Source: Scandinavium ludwigii_A
GTDB taxonomy: Bacteria; Pseudomonadota; Gammaproteobacteria; Enterobacterales; Enterobacteriaceae
Assembly (NCBI GenBank): GCA_050516505.1
Contig: CP191518.1
Coordinates: forward strand, 1,736,001-1,800,000
Length of the DNA stretch: 64,000 nucleotides
Reading direction: 5' to 3'
Made by a program: the position numbers and the translations under genes. Below, piece after piece: positions 1-8,295 of this stretch (within the stretch, counting starts at the first letter, position 1; each line of letters begins with the position of its first letter). Below the pieces are notes generated by a model that made no database searches, was not told where the DNA came from, and saw nothing but the letters and a program-made list of their open reading frames with translations.

Positions 1-577
1 CCGCGAGGCGCACCATTTTCCGACGCTGGCCGAGCACGCGAAGCGGCGTCAGGGTGAGTATCGCGTCTGGAGTGCGGCGGCATCGACCGGCGAAGAACCG
101 TATTCGATTGCCATCACGCTCGCCGACACGCTGGGCACCGCGCCGGGTCGCTGGAAGGTTTTTGCCAGCGACATCGACACTGAAGTTCTGAACAAAGCGC
201 AGAACGGCGTGTATCGCCAGGATGAGCTGAAAACGCTGTCTCAGCAGCAGCTACAGCACTATTTCATGCGTGGCACCGGGCCACATAGCGGGCTGGTGCG
301 CGTGCGCCAGGAGCTGGCGAACTATGTTGATTTTGCTCCGGTGAATTTGCTGGAGAAAAGCTACAACGTGCCGGGGCCATTCGATGCGATTTTTTGTCGC
401 AACGTGATGATTTACTTCGACAAGACGACGCAGCAAGAGATCCTGCGCCGCTTTGTCCCCCTGCTTAAGCCTGACGGATTACTGTTTGCCGGGCACTCAG
501 AGAACTTCAGCAATCTCGTGCGCGAGTTCAGTCTGCGGGGGCAGACGGTGTACGCGCTGAGTAAGGATAAAGCATGA
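1..577 (+). CDS. cheR: Chemotaxis protein methyltransferase CheR (5' end outside window)
   Basis: Reading frame is open from base 2, so the gene begins upstream of the window. CheR methylates glutamates of the chemoreceptors with S-adenosylmethionine, opposing CheB in adaptation. Visible are the SAM-binding segment WSAAASTGEEPYS near the left edge, then FASDIDTEVL, and FCRNVMIYFD in the C-terminal half, all standard for CheR. The final bases overlap the cheB start by four bases (ATGA), so the two adaptation enzymes are translationally coupled in one operon. Only the C-terminal two thirds is present. Identity is not in doubt. Confidence 0.96.
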   Translation, partial: REAHHFPTLAEHAKRRQGEYRVWSAAASTGEEPYSIAITLADTLGTAPGRWKVFASDIDTEVLNKAQNGVYRQDELKTLSQQQLQHYFMRGTGPHSGLVRVRQELANYVDFAPVNLLEKSYNVPGPFDAIFCRNVMIYFDKTTQQEILRRFVPLLKPDGLLFAGHSENFSNLVREFSLRGQTVYALSKDKA

Positions 578-1623
578 GTAAAATCAGGGTGTTGTCTGTA
601 GATGATTCGGCTCTGATGCGTCAGATAATGACGGAAATTATCAACAGCCACAGCGATATGGAGATGGTGGCAACGGCGCCGGACCCGCTGGTTGCCCGGG
701 ATTTGATCAAAAAATATAACCCGGACGTGCTGACGCTGGATGTTGAAATGCCGCGCATGGACGGCCTCGATTTTCTGGAAAAACTGATGCGCCTGCGGCC
801 GATGCCGGTGGTGATGGTGTCTTCGCTGACCGGCAAAGGGTCTGAGGTGACGTTACGCGCGCTGGAGTTGGGGGCGGTAGATTTCGTCACCAAACCGCAG
901 ATTGGCATTCGCGAAGGGATGCTGGCCTACAGCGAAATGATTGCCGACAAAGTGCGGGCCGCCTCGCGGGCGCAGATTAGCGCGCATAAAACACTGGCCG
1001 CGCCGGTGGCGCTGAAGGCCGGGCCGATGCTCAGTTCTGAAAAGCTACTGGTGATTGGCGCCTCAACGGGTGGCACCGAAGCGATTCGTCACGTGCTGCA
1101 ACCGCTGCCACTGACCAGCCCGGCGATTTTAATCACCCAACATATGCCGCCGGGATTCACGCGGTCGTTTGCGGAACGCCTGAACAAGCTGTGCCAGATT
1201 GCGGTGAAAGAGGCTGAAGACGGCGAACGCGTGTTGCCAGGCCACGCTTACATTGCGCCGGGGGACAAACATATGGAACTGGCGCGTAGCGGGGCCAACT
1301 ATCAAATCAAAATTCATGACGGGCCGCCAGTTAACCGGCACCGTCCGTCGGTGGATGTGCTGTTTCATTCGGTGGCGAAAAACGCCGGGCGCAATGCGGT
1401 GGGGGTGATCCTCACCGGAATGGGCAACGACGGCGCTGCCGGAATGTTAGCGATGCACCAGGCTGGCGCCTGGACCATCGCGCAAAACGAAGCAAGTTGT
1501 GTGGTGTTCGGCATGCCGCGTGAGGCCATCAATATGGGTGGCGTCAGCGAAGTGGTCGATCTTAGCCAGGTAAGCCAGCAGATGCTGGCGAAAATCAGTG
1601 CCGGACAGGCAATACGTATTTAA
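574..1623 (+). CDS. cheB: Chemotaxis response regulator / protein-glutamate methylesterase CheB
   Basis: A 349-residue protein of the usual length. The N-terminal receiver domain carries the acidic pair at residues 10-11 and the phospho-acceptor Asp56 in LTLDVEMPRMDG. A linker leads to the methylesterase domain with Ser164 in GASTGGTEA, His190 in ITQHMPPGF and the aspartate in GMGNDGA as catalytic triad. Phosphorylation by CheA activates it to demethylate and deamidate receptors at the cell pole. The start codon overlaps the cheR stop and cheY follows after 15 bases with a GAGG ribosome site, so it is the middle of the cheRBYZ unit. Confidence 0.98.
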   Translation: MSKIRVLSVDDSALMRQIMTEIINSHSDMEMVATAPDPLVARDLIKKYNPDVLTLDVEMPRMDGLDFLEKLMRLRPMPVVMVSSLTGKGSEVTLRALELGAVDFVTKPQIGIREGMLAYSEMIADKVRAASRAQISAHKTLAAPVALKAGPMLSSEKLLVIGASTGGTEAIRHVLQPLPLTSPAILITQHMPPGFTRSFAERLNKLCQIAVKEAEDGERVLPGHAYIAPGDKHMELARSGANYQIKIHDGPPVNRHRPSVDVLFHSVAKNAGRNAVGVILTGMGNDGAAGMLAMHQAGAWTIAQNEASCVVFGMPREAINMGGVSEVVDLSQVSQQMLAKISAGQAIRI

Positions 1624-1638
1624 GAGGAGTGAAGTTAA

Positions 1639-2028
1639 ATGGCGGATAAAGAGCTTAAGTTTCTGGTTGTGGATGACTTTTCCACCATGCGTCGCATCGT
1701 GCGTAACCTGCTGAAAGAGCTGGGTTTCAACAACGTTGAAGAAGCAGAAGATGGCGTAGATGCGCTGAATAAACTTCAGACGGGTGGATATGGTTTTGTG
1801 ATTTCAGACTGGAACATGCCGAACATGGATGGGCTGGACCTGCTGAAAACCATTCGCGGCGATGGCGCGATGTCAGCATTACCGGTGCTGATGGTCACGG
1901 CGGAAGCGAAGAAAGAGAACATCATCGCTGCCGCTCAGGCCGGGGCCAGCGGGTATGTCGTAAAACCGTTTACGGCAGCTATCCTCGAGGAGAAGCTGAA
2001 CAAAATCTTCGAAAAGCTTGGTATGTGA
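1639..2028 (+). CDS. cheY: Chemotaxis response regulator CheY
   Basis: Single-domain receiver of 129 residues. All switch residues are present: Asp12-Asp13 (VVDDFSTMRR), phospho-acceptor Asp57 (ISDWNMPNMDG), Thr87 (MVTAEA) and Lys109 (VVKPFT). Phospho-CheY diffuses from the receptor arrays to FliM/FliN at the flagellar motor and promotes clockwise rotation. AGAGGAG stands at the proper distance before the ATG. The stop is 10 bases before the cheZ start, keeping the kinase-output and phosphatase genes together. Confidence 0.98.
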   Translation: MADKELKFLVVDDFSTMRRIVRNLLKELGFNNVEEAEDGVDALNKLQTGGYGFVISDWNMPNMDGLDLLKTIRGDGAMSALPVLMVTAEAKKENIIAAAQAGASGYVVKPFTAAILEEKLNKIFEKLGM

Positions 2029-2038
2029 GGCGATGACG

Positions 2039-2683
2039 ATGACCCAACACCCGGTTAAACCGACTGACGAGCATTCAGCGGGCGATATTATCGCCCGGAT
2101 CGGCAGTCTGACCCGTATGCTGCGTGACAGCCTGCGCGAGCTCGGCCTGGATCAGGCGATTGCCGAAGCGGCAGAGGCCATTCCTGATGCCCGCGACCGC
2201 CTGGATTACGTGGTCCAGATGACGGCCCAGGCGGCAGAGCGCGCGCTGAACTGCGTCGAGTTGTCGCAGCCGCATCAGAACCAGATGGAAAAAGAAGCTA
2301 AAGCGCTGTCAGGCCGATGGGATCAGTGGTTTGAAAATCCTATTGAACAGAGCGATGCGCGTGAGCTGGTGACCGACACCCGCAGCTATTTATCGGACGT
2401 GCCGAAGCACACCAGTTTCACCAATGCCCAACTGCTGGAAATCATGATGGCTCAGGATTTCCAGGATCTGACCGGGCAGGTTATCAAGCGGATGATGGAT
2501 GTCATTCAGGAGATAGAACGTCAGCTGCTGATGGTGTTGCTGGAAAATATGCCGGATGCCTCAACCCGACAGAAACGCGAAAGCGACAGCCTGCTTAACG
2601 GCCCGCAGGTGGATACCAGTAAGGCAGGCGTCGTTGCCAGTCAGGATCAGGTCGATGACTTGCTCGACAGCTTAGGTTTTTGA
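2039..2683 (+). CDS. cheZ: CheY-P phosphatase CheZ
   Basis: The 214-residue product matches E. coli CheZ in length from this ATG. Upstream in-frame TTG (2018) and ATG (2033) codons exist, but GAGG at 2027-2030 is correctly spaced only for 2039. CheZ is a long four-helix-bundle dimer. The active-site segment IMMAQDFQDLTGQVIKR holds the catalytic Asp and Gln (family positions 143 and 147), and the C-terminal tail SQDQVDDLLDSLGF is the CheY-tethering helix. It dephosphorylates CheY-P near the receptor clusters. It is the last che gene; an inverted repeat follows within five bases. Confidence 0.97.
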   Translation: MTQHPVKPTDEHSAGDIIARIGSLTRMLRDSLRELGLDQAIAEAAEAIPDARDRLDYVVQMTAQAAERALNCVELSQPHQNQMEKEAKALSGRWDQWFENPIEQSDARELVTDTRSYLSDVPKHTSFTNAQLLEIMMAQDFQDLTGQVIKRMMDVIQEIERQLLMVLLENMPDASTRQKRESDSLLNGPQVDTSKAGVVASQDQVDDLLDSLGF

Positions 2684-2687
2684 TAAA

Positions 2688-2716
2688 AATGGCCCGTTAC
2701 GGGCCATTCTCTTTTT
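2688..2716. terminator. Bidirectional terminator between cheZ and the fimbrial adhesin gene
   Basis: Perfect 8-bp stem AATGGCCC / GGGCCATT with a 5-base loop. On the plus strand it is followed by TCTCTTTTTC, on the minus strand by TTTTATC, so it can end both the che transcript and the fimbrial transcript arriving from the right. Confidence 0.85.
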
Positions 2717-2723
2717 CGGGCTT

Positions 2724-3881
2724 CTAGCGTAAATCCATTTTTATGGTGACGTTGCCTTCGAATTTACCCGGTTCCGGCTTTTTGTTAGTGGTACTGACCG
2801 GGGCCGCTTTCAGATGGATACTGCCATTACCGTCGCTGTCCAGCGGCACATCAAAATCTGCTGTTCCGTCCATGAGGACACTCTTGCTCCTTTCATCGAA
2901 CATGCGTACGCCGATATCATCCCGGTTCAGCATTTTGGCGATAACCCGATTGTCCGTGTCACTCACGCCCTGGTCGGCGGTAAGTGACAACCGTATCTTG
3001 CTGCTGTTGTTCACCGCGGCCGCATCGCAGTGATAATCGATGTCGACGTTTTTCAGTGTATATCCGCCTGGCGGCTGCCCTTGGGCGACAAATTGTGAAC
3101 TGACGATGTTGCCCATTTCAACTTCAATGGTGCTTCCGGCATTGATTGTGCAACTGAGCGGGGCAGTGATCGAGCCAGAGAGTGATATGGTGGAAACAGG
3201 AACGGCATTACTGCTATTGCAGCCAGCACCGGAGCCAAAGGAGAGGCAGGCGAAGTTCTCAACCACGGTCTGCATCGGGATCACTTCTTCACCGAGGATC
3301 GGCTTTTTGATGTACAACTTCATGGAGATCACGTTCCAGCGAAACTGGCGTTTAGTGCTGGAGCCACCCTCGGGACGCGTGCTGTCACTGCAGACGCTGG
3401 CTGATTCTTCAGTTGTATTAAAGTTGATTTCACTCCTGTTAGCTCGGTTGGATGGACTTGTCGGATACTCATTAATTTTAAGCTCCATTAAGTCGCTGCC
3501 ACTCGGAGAGTTAATGGCCTCACTGTACCCGGATACATCAACATCGACATGTTCGGTCAAAAAACCATATCCGCTCACCCCTGCAGCCAGAGGGCTACCT
3601 GCGGCGGTAAGTTCTGTGACTACTGACGTTGATCTTATGTTTCCGGGACAGGTACAGTTTGCTTCCATGACTGTCGGATCTCCGGTGAGATGTTGATGGT
3701 CATCAATGACCCTACCAACAATATTTTCACCGCTGGGTATCTCATAGCCATAGTTGATGGTGTAAGGCATTGGACCAGAAAAGCAGTTTTGCAGAACGGT
3801 TGCAGTGGCGGCTTGGGCGTGTGTGGCTGGGAAAAGCGCGCAACTGGCCAGGATAATGATGAGAATTGATTTATTCAGCAT
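2724..3881 (-). CDS. Fimbrial tip adhesin (two-domain, chaperone/usher type)
   Basis: The chosen start gives 385 residues with a clear signal peptide (MLNKSILIIILASCALFPATHAQA). Upstream in-frame codons lie inside the usher gene and would bury the signal. The mature N-terminal region of about 230 residues is cysteine-containing and I do not recognise its fold or ligand; it would be the receptor-binding domain. The last ~150 residues look like a pilin domain: an ISLSGSITAPLSCTINAG opening strand, a second cysteine in DIDYHCD, and a GNVTIKMD final strand for donor-strand exchange. Its start overlaps the usher stop by 11 bases. Position last in the operon and its size, about twice that of a pilin, argue for the adhesin. 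Ligand unknown. Confidence 0.8.
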   Translation of the reverse strand: MLNKSILIIILASCALFPATHAQAATATVLQNCFSGPMPYTINYGYEIPSGENIVGRVIDDHQHLTGDPTVMEANCTCPGNIRSTSVVTELTAAGSPLAAGVSGYGFLTEHVDVDVSGYSEAINSPSGSDLMELKINEYPTSPSNRANRSEINFNTTEESASVCSDSTRPEGGSSTKRQFRWNVISMKLYIKKPILGEEVIPMQTVVENFACLSFGSGAGCNSSNAVPVSTISLSGSITAPLSCTINAGSTIEVEMGNIVSSQFVAQGQPPGGYTLKNVDIDYHCDAAAVNNSSKIRLSLTADQGVSDTDNRVIAKMLNRDDIGVRMFDERSKSVLMDGTADFDVPLDSDGNGSIHLKAAPVSTTNKKPEPGKFEGNVTIKMDLR

Positions 3882-6444
3882 GAGGGGTGACCTGTTGGCA
3901 GAGGGCATTGACCATGCGGATGCCCGTCGGATTGGTGAGGGGTTGCGTGGCATCAATGGTGATTTGCGCGGTACATTGTTGAGCGGGCGCATCTCCCCAT
4001 TTGATCAACAACTGCGTATTTTCGCTGATCCCCGCCAAATAGAGGGTGCTGGTGTCGTCGACAATGCCGGTGACACCCGGAATATTGGCACTGGCGATGG
4101 CACCAAACGGAACAGATCGATTCTGTGGGCGTGAAAGCTTAATCAGCGCCCGATAACCGACGCGGGCCTCAAGCGTGGCAGCAACTGCAGCACTACGGCT
4201 AGGAATGGCTGTAAGGGTGGTCGCGTTGGTTTCAACATCGTCAGGTAAGCTGGTGGTATCCACGCGGATATTATTGATTTGATAGGGCGTCAGCGACGGA
4301 ATGATCGCGTTGCCAAAGATATCCGTCGACACACCGCGCTCGTTTTGGAAGCGAATACCCGAGGCGCCCCCAGCATTAACAATCGCAAAGGTGTCACCCA
4401 GCGGTTGAGACAACGTCACGCCATGAGGGTGAGCGACGATTGCGCCGCTGATTCCATAGCTCAGCTGCTGAGAATTGTCAGAGGAATAATAGTAGCCGCT
4501 GTTGAGGTTGGCATATTGTGAGCGGTAGCTACCATAGACGCTACTACTGCTCTCTCCGTCGTGATTACTGCGGCTCTGCTGCAGCGAGTAGCTTAACCGC
4601 TGATCGTCCAGGAGTGTGCCGTTGACACCCATATTTTGTCGGGTATCGCCCCCCTTGCTGCTGCTGATATTGTAACTGGCCCAACTGTTCGGCAACCACT
4701 TGCTGAGCGGCACGCTAAAGCCAAACGACATCATCTGATCGCTATTGTTGTCGTCGGTTTTGTTGTAGGTGTAGGCGAGATGGAAACTCATGCCATACAG
4801 CGTTCGGTTGAGACCCGCTGACAGGCTGCGTTCTTTTTGACGGGTGTTCCAGTAATCTTGCTGATAGCCGCTCAGGTAAAGACTGCTGCCAAGCACATTC
4901 TGACTCACGCTGAGCTGCAGCCGATTGTGCTTGTTGTAACGAAACTGCAAATCTTCATCACTCGCGTCATATTTCTGATTTGCATCGGCGAAATTGTAAT
5001 AACCCTCAGTCGAATAGCGATAGCCTGCGAGGGTGAAATTGGTATCGGTAGTGTCGATTTTACCGCTATACAACAGGCGCAAAGATTGACCTGTGCTGGT
5101 CTCGTCGTTGTCGAGACGGGCATGTGCCAGGGTGATATCTGCAGAGACAGAACCTAAGGATCCCAGCGCGAGGCCCGTCCCGGCGTTGGCCGCATAATAA
5201 TCCTCTGATGCAGTGATACCACCATACAGCGTCGAAATATTATTCAGACCATAGACAACGCTCCCCTGAGAAAACAGCGGTTCGTTGGCGTCTGTGCCGC
5301 CGTCTGCGCGGTAGCGCGCGACGGTTCCCTCATACTTGATTTGCCCGGGACGCAGCATCAGCGCCAGGCTGGAATAAGGCTGCGTGAATTTATGTTCGGT
5401 GCCATCGGCCTCTTTGATCGTCACTTCCAGATCGCCGCTGTTGGTGGTCGAGTAGAGGTCCTTAATTTCGAAGGCGCCTGGTGCGACACTGGCCTGATAG
5501 ATTAAATAACCGTTTTGGCGAACCGAAATCTCCGCATTGCTGGTTGCGGTGCCCCGGATCGTAGGGGCAAAGCCACGCTGGCTGTAGGGAAGCATATCTT
5601 CATCGGTGGCGATATTGACCCCGTTGTACTGAATGCTGTCAAACACATCCCCTCGGGTATTGTTCTCCCCGGCGGTAAATTGCGCTTTCAGAATATCGAT
5701 ATCATGCGCCACCCACGTATTGATGTTTTGCCACGTACTTGAATCTTCGGATTGACTCCAGGTCGAATAGTTGCGCATCCGCCAGCCACCCAGGTTTGCA
5801 CCACTGCGAAGATTAAGGTACTGGTTGGTGTCGGTTTCATTGTCGCTGTCGGTCTGCTGGGTGCCTGAAAAGGAATAATCAGCAAAGGCACTTGGAACAC
5901 CGTCCTCCCAGCGCGAAGGATCAATGTAGTCACGGCCCTCGTTGCTGATCGCCGCCTGCGGCATACTGATATGTAAAGTCATGTTGTTAAAATCGAAACT
6001 GACCGAAGCAGCCGGAATAAAATCGCCGAGAGGTTTCGTTAACGGTGTGTTCGCAGGTTGCAGGGCAAGTTCAGGGTAGGCATCAATACGGATCCCCCAT
6101 TTTCTGAGCTGTTCAGGGGAGAGAGCCGGGATTAAAACTCCATCTTCACCGTTAGTATATGAAAGCGATGTCTCCTCAATCTTTTGCTTGTTTAGCATAA
6201 TGACAGTGGGGTAAACACCCGGGAGCTGCGCGTTGCTCTTTGAAAACAACGATAGGTCGACGTCTGCTTGGGACTGCGCATCGCCTTCAAGCGAAGAGGG
6301 GGAGAAATAGTAATCGCGCGCGCCTGCGTCGACCGGGGTCAGCAGTAGCACCCCGGCAAGCCCGGCAAGATAGTGCAGGTGAGAAGCGGGTTTTCTCACG
6401 AGAATAGGCAATAACTGGCGTGCAAAGATCATGTTGGTACTCAT
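3871..6444 (-). CDS. Fimbrial outer-membrane usher (PapC/FimD family)
   Basis: 857 residues, typical for ushers. After an N-terminal secretion signal ending near residue 43 come the periplasmic N domain (VDLSLFSKSNAQLPGVYPTVIMLN), the 24-strand beta-barrel with SRWEDGVPSAFADYSFSG and the GENNTRGDVFDSIQYNG region, a plug domain around TIRGTATSNAEISVRQNGYLIYQ, and C-terminal domains (FGAIAS, QLLIKWGDAPAQQC). It receives chaperone-subunit complexes and polymerises and secretes the pilus. The start ATG overlaps the chaperone stop (ATGA), indicating coupled translation. No frameshift or internal stop was seen. Closest fimbrial type cannot be fixed by eye. Confidence 0.95.
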   Translation of the reverse strand: MSTNMIFARQLLPILVRKPASHLHYLAGLAGVLLLTPVDAGARDYYFSPSSLEGDAQSQADVDLSLFSKSNAQLPGVYPTVIMLNKQKIEETSLSYTNGEDGVLIPALSPEQLRKWGIRIDAYPELALQPANTPLTKPLGDFIPAASVSFDFNNMTLHISMPQAAISNEGRDYIDPSRWEDGVPSAFADYSFSGTQQTDSDNETDTNQYLNLRSGANLGGWRMRNYSTWSQSEDSSTWQNINTWVAHDIDILKAQFTAGENNTRGDVFDSIQYNGVNIATDEDMLPYSQRGFAPTIRGTATSNAEISVRQNGYLIYQASVAPGAFEIKDLYSTTNSGDLEVTIKEADGTEHKFTQPYSSLALMLRPGQIKYEGTVARYRADGGTDANEPLFSQGSVVYGLNNISTLYGGITASEDYYAANAGTGLALGSLGSVSADITLAHARLDNDETSTGQSLRLLYSGKIDTTDTNFTLAGYRYSTEGYYNFADANQKYDASDEDLQFRYNKHNRLQLSVSQNVLGSSLYLSGYQQDYWNTRQKERSLSAGLNRTLYGMSFHLAYTYNKTDDNNSDQMMSFGFSVPLSKWLPNSWASYNISSSKGGDTRQNMGVNGTLLDDQRLSYSLQQSRSNHDGESSSSVYGSYRSQYANLNSGYYYSSDNSQQLSYGISGAIVAHPHGVTLSQPLGDTFAIVNAGGASGIRFQNERGVSTDIFGNAIIPSLTPYQINNIRVDTTSLPDDVETNATTLTAIPSRSAAVAATLEARVGYRALIKLSRPQNRSVPFGAIASANIPGVTGIVDDTSTLYLAGISENTQLLIKWGDAPAQQCTAQITIDATQPLTNPTGIRMVNALCQQVTPHAE

Positions 6445-7133
6445 CCTTGACCCATCTCCGCGCTGTATTTTTCCGTCGCATTACCGTAGTCGGTAATGCA
6501 CTGCCAGCTTACATTTTTGCCACTGGCTGACGATGGGAAGGGAAGACTGAGGGTACTTTTAGGGGCAACGATATCGGCCTCTTTTACGGCGATGTTCCCC
6601 ACATGCACATTATCAAACACGCTGTAATATTCGCCTTTATTGACGACGTGCAGCATCGTTCCCTGACGAGTGAAACGCAGATTTTTGCAATTCTCGCCGG
6701 CAAGCCCTTTTAAACCTTTAGGCCGCCAGAATAGCTTCAGGCGGGTTTTGTAGATAAGCCGCAGCACATTCTTGCTTTCATCGTCTTTAGCGACAGCCGG
6801 AATAGTGCGCACATTCAGCCAAAACAGTGATTCTCTGTCTTCAGGAAGAGATGCCCCGGACCAGGCAATACGCAGACTTTGCTCTTTTTGTGGATCAAGA
6901 CGGAACAGTGGCGGTGTGACCACAAAAGGACCGCGGGTTTTACCATCGCCTGTATCTGTCCAGGACTGGATCAACCAGGGCAATTCTTTCTCCTGGTTGA
7001 TCAAGGGCAATGCCACTTCTTTTTTTTGGGCATCATAAATAATACGCGTTCGCCCAACCTGAATACCAGCGGCATGGCTGGAGGAAATAAATGACAGTAC
7101 GCAGCATAGTGCCGCGAACATAAAGACACGCAT
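6441..7133 (-). CDS. Periplasmic fimbrial chaperone (PapD/FimC family)
   Basis: 230 residues from ATG 7133, which has AGAGG ten bases upstream; an in-frame GTG at 7142 is too close to that site. A signal peptide ends at SSSHAA. The Ig-like N domain shows the family pattern RTRIIYDAQKKEVALPLIN, FVVTPPLFRLDP and LFWLNVRTIPA (the G1-strand and proline-rich motif region), and RLIYKTRLKLFWRP is the usual segment before the C domain. It caps pilin subunits by donor-strand complementation and delivers them to the usher encoded next. The gap to the major subunit gene is 143 bases and contains a hairpin. Confidence 0.95.
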   Translation of the reverse strand: MRVFMFAALCCVLSFISSSHAAGIQVGRTRIIYDAQKKEVALPLINQEKELPWLIQSWTDTGDGKTRGPFVVTPPLFRLDPQKEQSLRIAWSGASLPEDRESLFWLNVRTIPAVAKDDESKNVLRLIYKTRLKLFWRPKGLKGLAGENCKNLRFTRQGTMLHVVNKGEYYSVFDNVHVGNIAVKEADIVAPKSTLSLPFPSSASGKNVSWQCITDYGNATEKYSAEMGQG

Positions 7134-7182
7134 AGTATTCACACCTCTGATAAATCAATAACGAACTATTTGTGATTGTAAT

Positions 7183-7204
7183 AAGCCAGGGCGGCGCCTG
7201 GCTT
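7183..7204 (-). other. Intercistronic hairpin between major pilin and chaperone genes
   Basis: An 8-bp perfect stem, AAGCCAGG / CCTGGCTT, with a 6-base loop lies in the 143-base gap. No U-run follows on the minus strand, so it looks more like a partial attenuator or mRNA-stabilising structure than a full terminator. Such elements commonly raise major pilin over assembly proteins; here that role is inferred. Confidence 0.6.
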
Positions 7205-7276
7205 AATATATTATTTAGTAAATCTAATTGTTATTAGTGAATCGCGAGCAGGTATATGCTTTTCGACAACAGGAAA

Positions 7277-7858
7277 TTAACGATAAACAATATTCACTGT
7301 CATGTCAGCATCTGCTGGGCCTGCCGTCACAGTATCGGCAAAGGATTGATATCGGGCATTAAACTTTGCCTCGACTATATTGCCGGCAACGGTAGGGAGG
7401 TCAATATAGACTTGACCATCGGCGCCATCAAAAGTCAGATGCTGACTGTTTTTTCCTTCCGGTGATACGGCAATGCCGACACCTGTGGCTGCAGTAGTCC
7501 CGGTGGTCGTGATGGTACTGACATCCAACAGCGACGTGGATTTGGTCAGAGTGGTTACACCCGTAAACGTCAACTGGACGGCGGGCAGGCCCGCACTGGT
7601 GACAGGGCAATCGGCGAGAGTGATTGTAAACGGCGTGAGGTCACTTTCAGCACCCGATGCATCAAAAGCCGAGGTGATATAAGTGCCCAACGGTACTGTA
7701 CTGTCGTGTCCATCCGTGCCTTGAATTTCGCAGCTTGGCTCAATGATTTCGCCCGTAAAATGAATAACACCTGCATTATTTTCTGCCGCATGGGCATTTA
7801 AACCGCTCAGTGTTAGTAGTGTGGTTAATATTAATGCTGACTTACGTTTTATGTTCAC
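7277..7858 (-). CDS. Major fimbrial subunit (pilin)
   Basis: 193 residues from a GTG start that has AGAGGG six bases upstream; an ATG at 7882 in frame lacks such a site and would place a charged extension before the signal peptide (MNIKRKSALILTTLLTLSGLNAHA). The mature part shows GVIHFTGEIIEPSCEI, the typical first strand with cysteine, the partner cysteine in ITLADCPVT, and the C-terminal TVNIVYR with the penultimate tyrosine of polymerising pilins. It is first in the four-gene operon. There is no separate minor pilin gene, so the fibre is probably built from this subunit plus the adhesin. Confidence 0.92.
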   Translation of the reverse strand: MNIKRKSALILTTLLTLSGLNAHAAENNAGVIHFTGEIIEPSCEIQGTDGHDSTVPLGTYITSAFDASGAESDLTPFTITLADCPVTSAGLPAVQLTFTGVTTLTKSTSLLDVSTITTTGTTAATGVGIAVSPEGKNSQHLTFDGADGQVYIDLPTVAGNIVEAKFNARYQSFADTVTAGPADADMTVNIVYR

Positions 7859-7902
7859 GGAATTCCCTCTGTGTGAAAACATTAAATGATTAAGGCAGCG
7901 CG

Positions 7903-7932
7903 ATTATAGGCCAGTGAGTCTATGCGAGTAAA
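7903..7932 (-). promoter_or_regulatory. Predicted sigma-70 promoter of the fimbrial operon
   Basis: On the minus strand a perfect TATAAT lies 18 bases after TTTACT (four of six matches to the -35 consensus). The start point would be about 40 bases before the pilin GTG. Confidence 0.6.
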
Positions 7933-8000
7933 TAAACGGTTTTGGAAAGATACATTCAGCTCTCTAATATTTTAAGGCTCGGATTAATTAACGGTCCCAA

Positions 8001-8056
8001 TGATCTGTTTTGTGAATGAAATTGTTCTTAATTATATTAATAACTGATCTGTTTTG
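8001..8056. repeat. Pair of 12-bp direct repeats upstream of the fimbrial promoter
   Basis: TGATCTGTTTTG occurs at 8001-8012 and again at 8045-8056, 44 bases apart start to start, about four helical turns. This arrangement is what cooperative binding of a regulator on one DNA face would need. The regulator is unknown. Confidence 0.6.
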
Positions 8057-8295
8057 AGGTGTATGCGCTGAAATCTTATATATGAAAGTCATGCGTGTCA
8101 CTTTTTTAATTATTTGAATATCTATTGGCTGATAGAACATCATTATCTGTGATGATCGCAAAAAAACAATTCGTCAGTATGTCAATTTGACTCAGGCAAA
8201 CAGCCTAAAAAGCACCGAATTAAGGGGCTTTTCCGCCCATTGGTTGCCTGACGCTCTGGCATGATGGCAGCACTCACCGGACCCGGGCAGGCATC

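Larger units (their letters stand above)
7859..8295. other. AT-rich divergent control region between pilin gene and flhB
   Basis: 437 bases without a gene. It holds the pilin promoter at 7903-7932, two copies of TGATCTGTTTTG at 8001 and 8045, and near flhB an unidentified flagellar promoter. I could not recognise a certain FlhDC or FliA site. No invertible-element repeats or recombinase gene were seen. Confidence 0.6.

Noticed and set aside
3040..3696. 218-codon open frame on plus, opposite the adhesin gene
   Set aside because: The minus strand has a signal peptide, pilin domain and operon context; the plus frame has none.
7859..8295. Phase-variable invertible promoter for the fimbrial operon
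   Set aside because: No inverted repeats flanking the promoter and no recombinase gene nearby.
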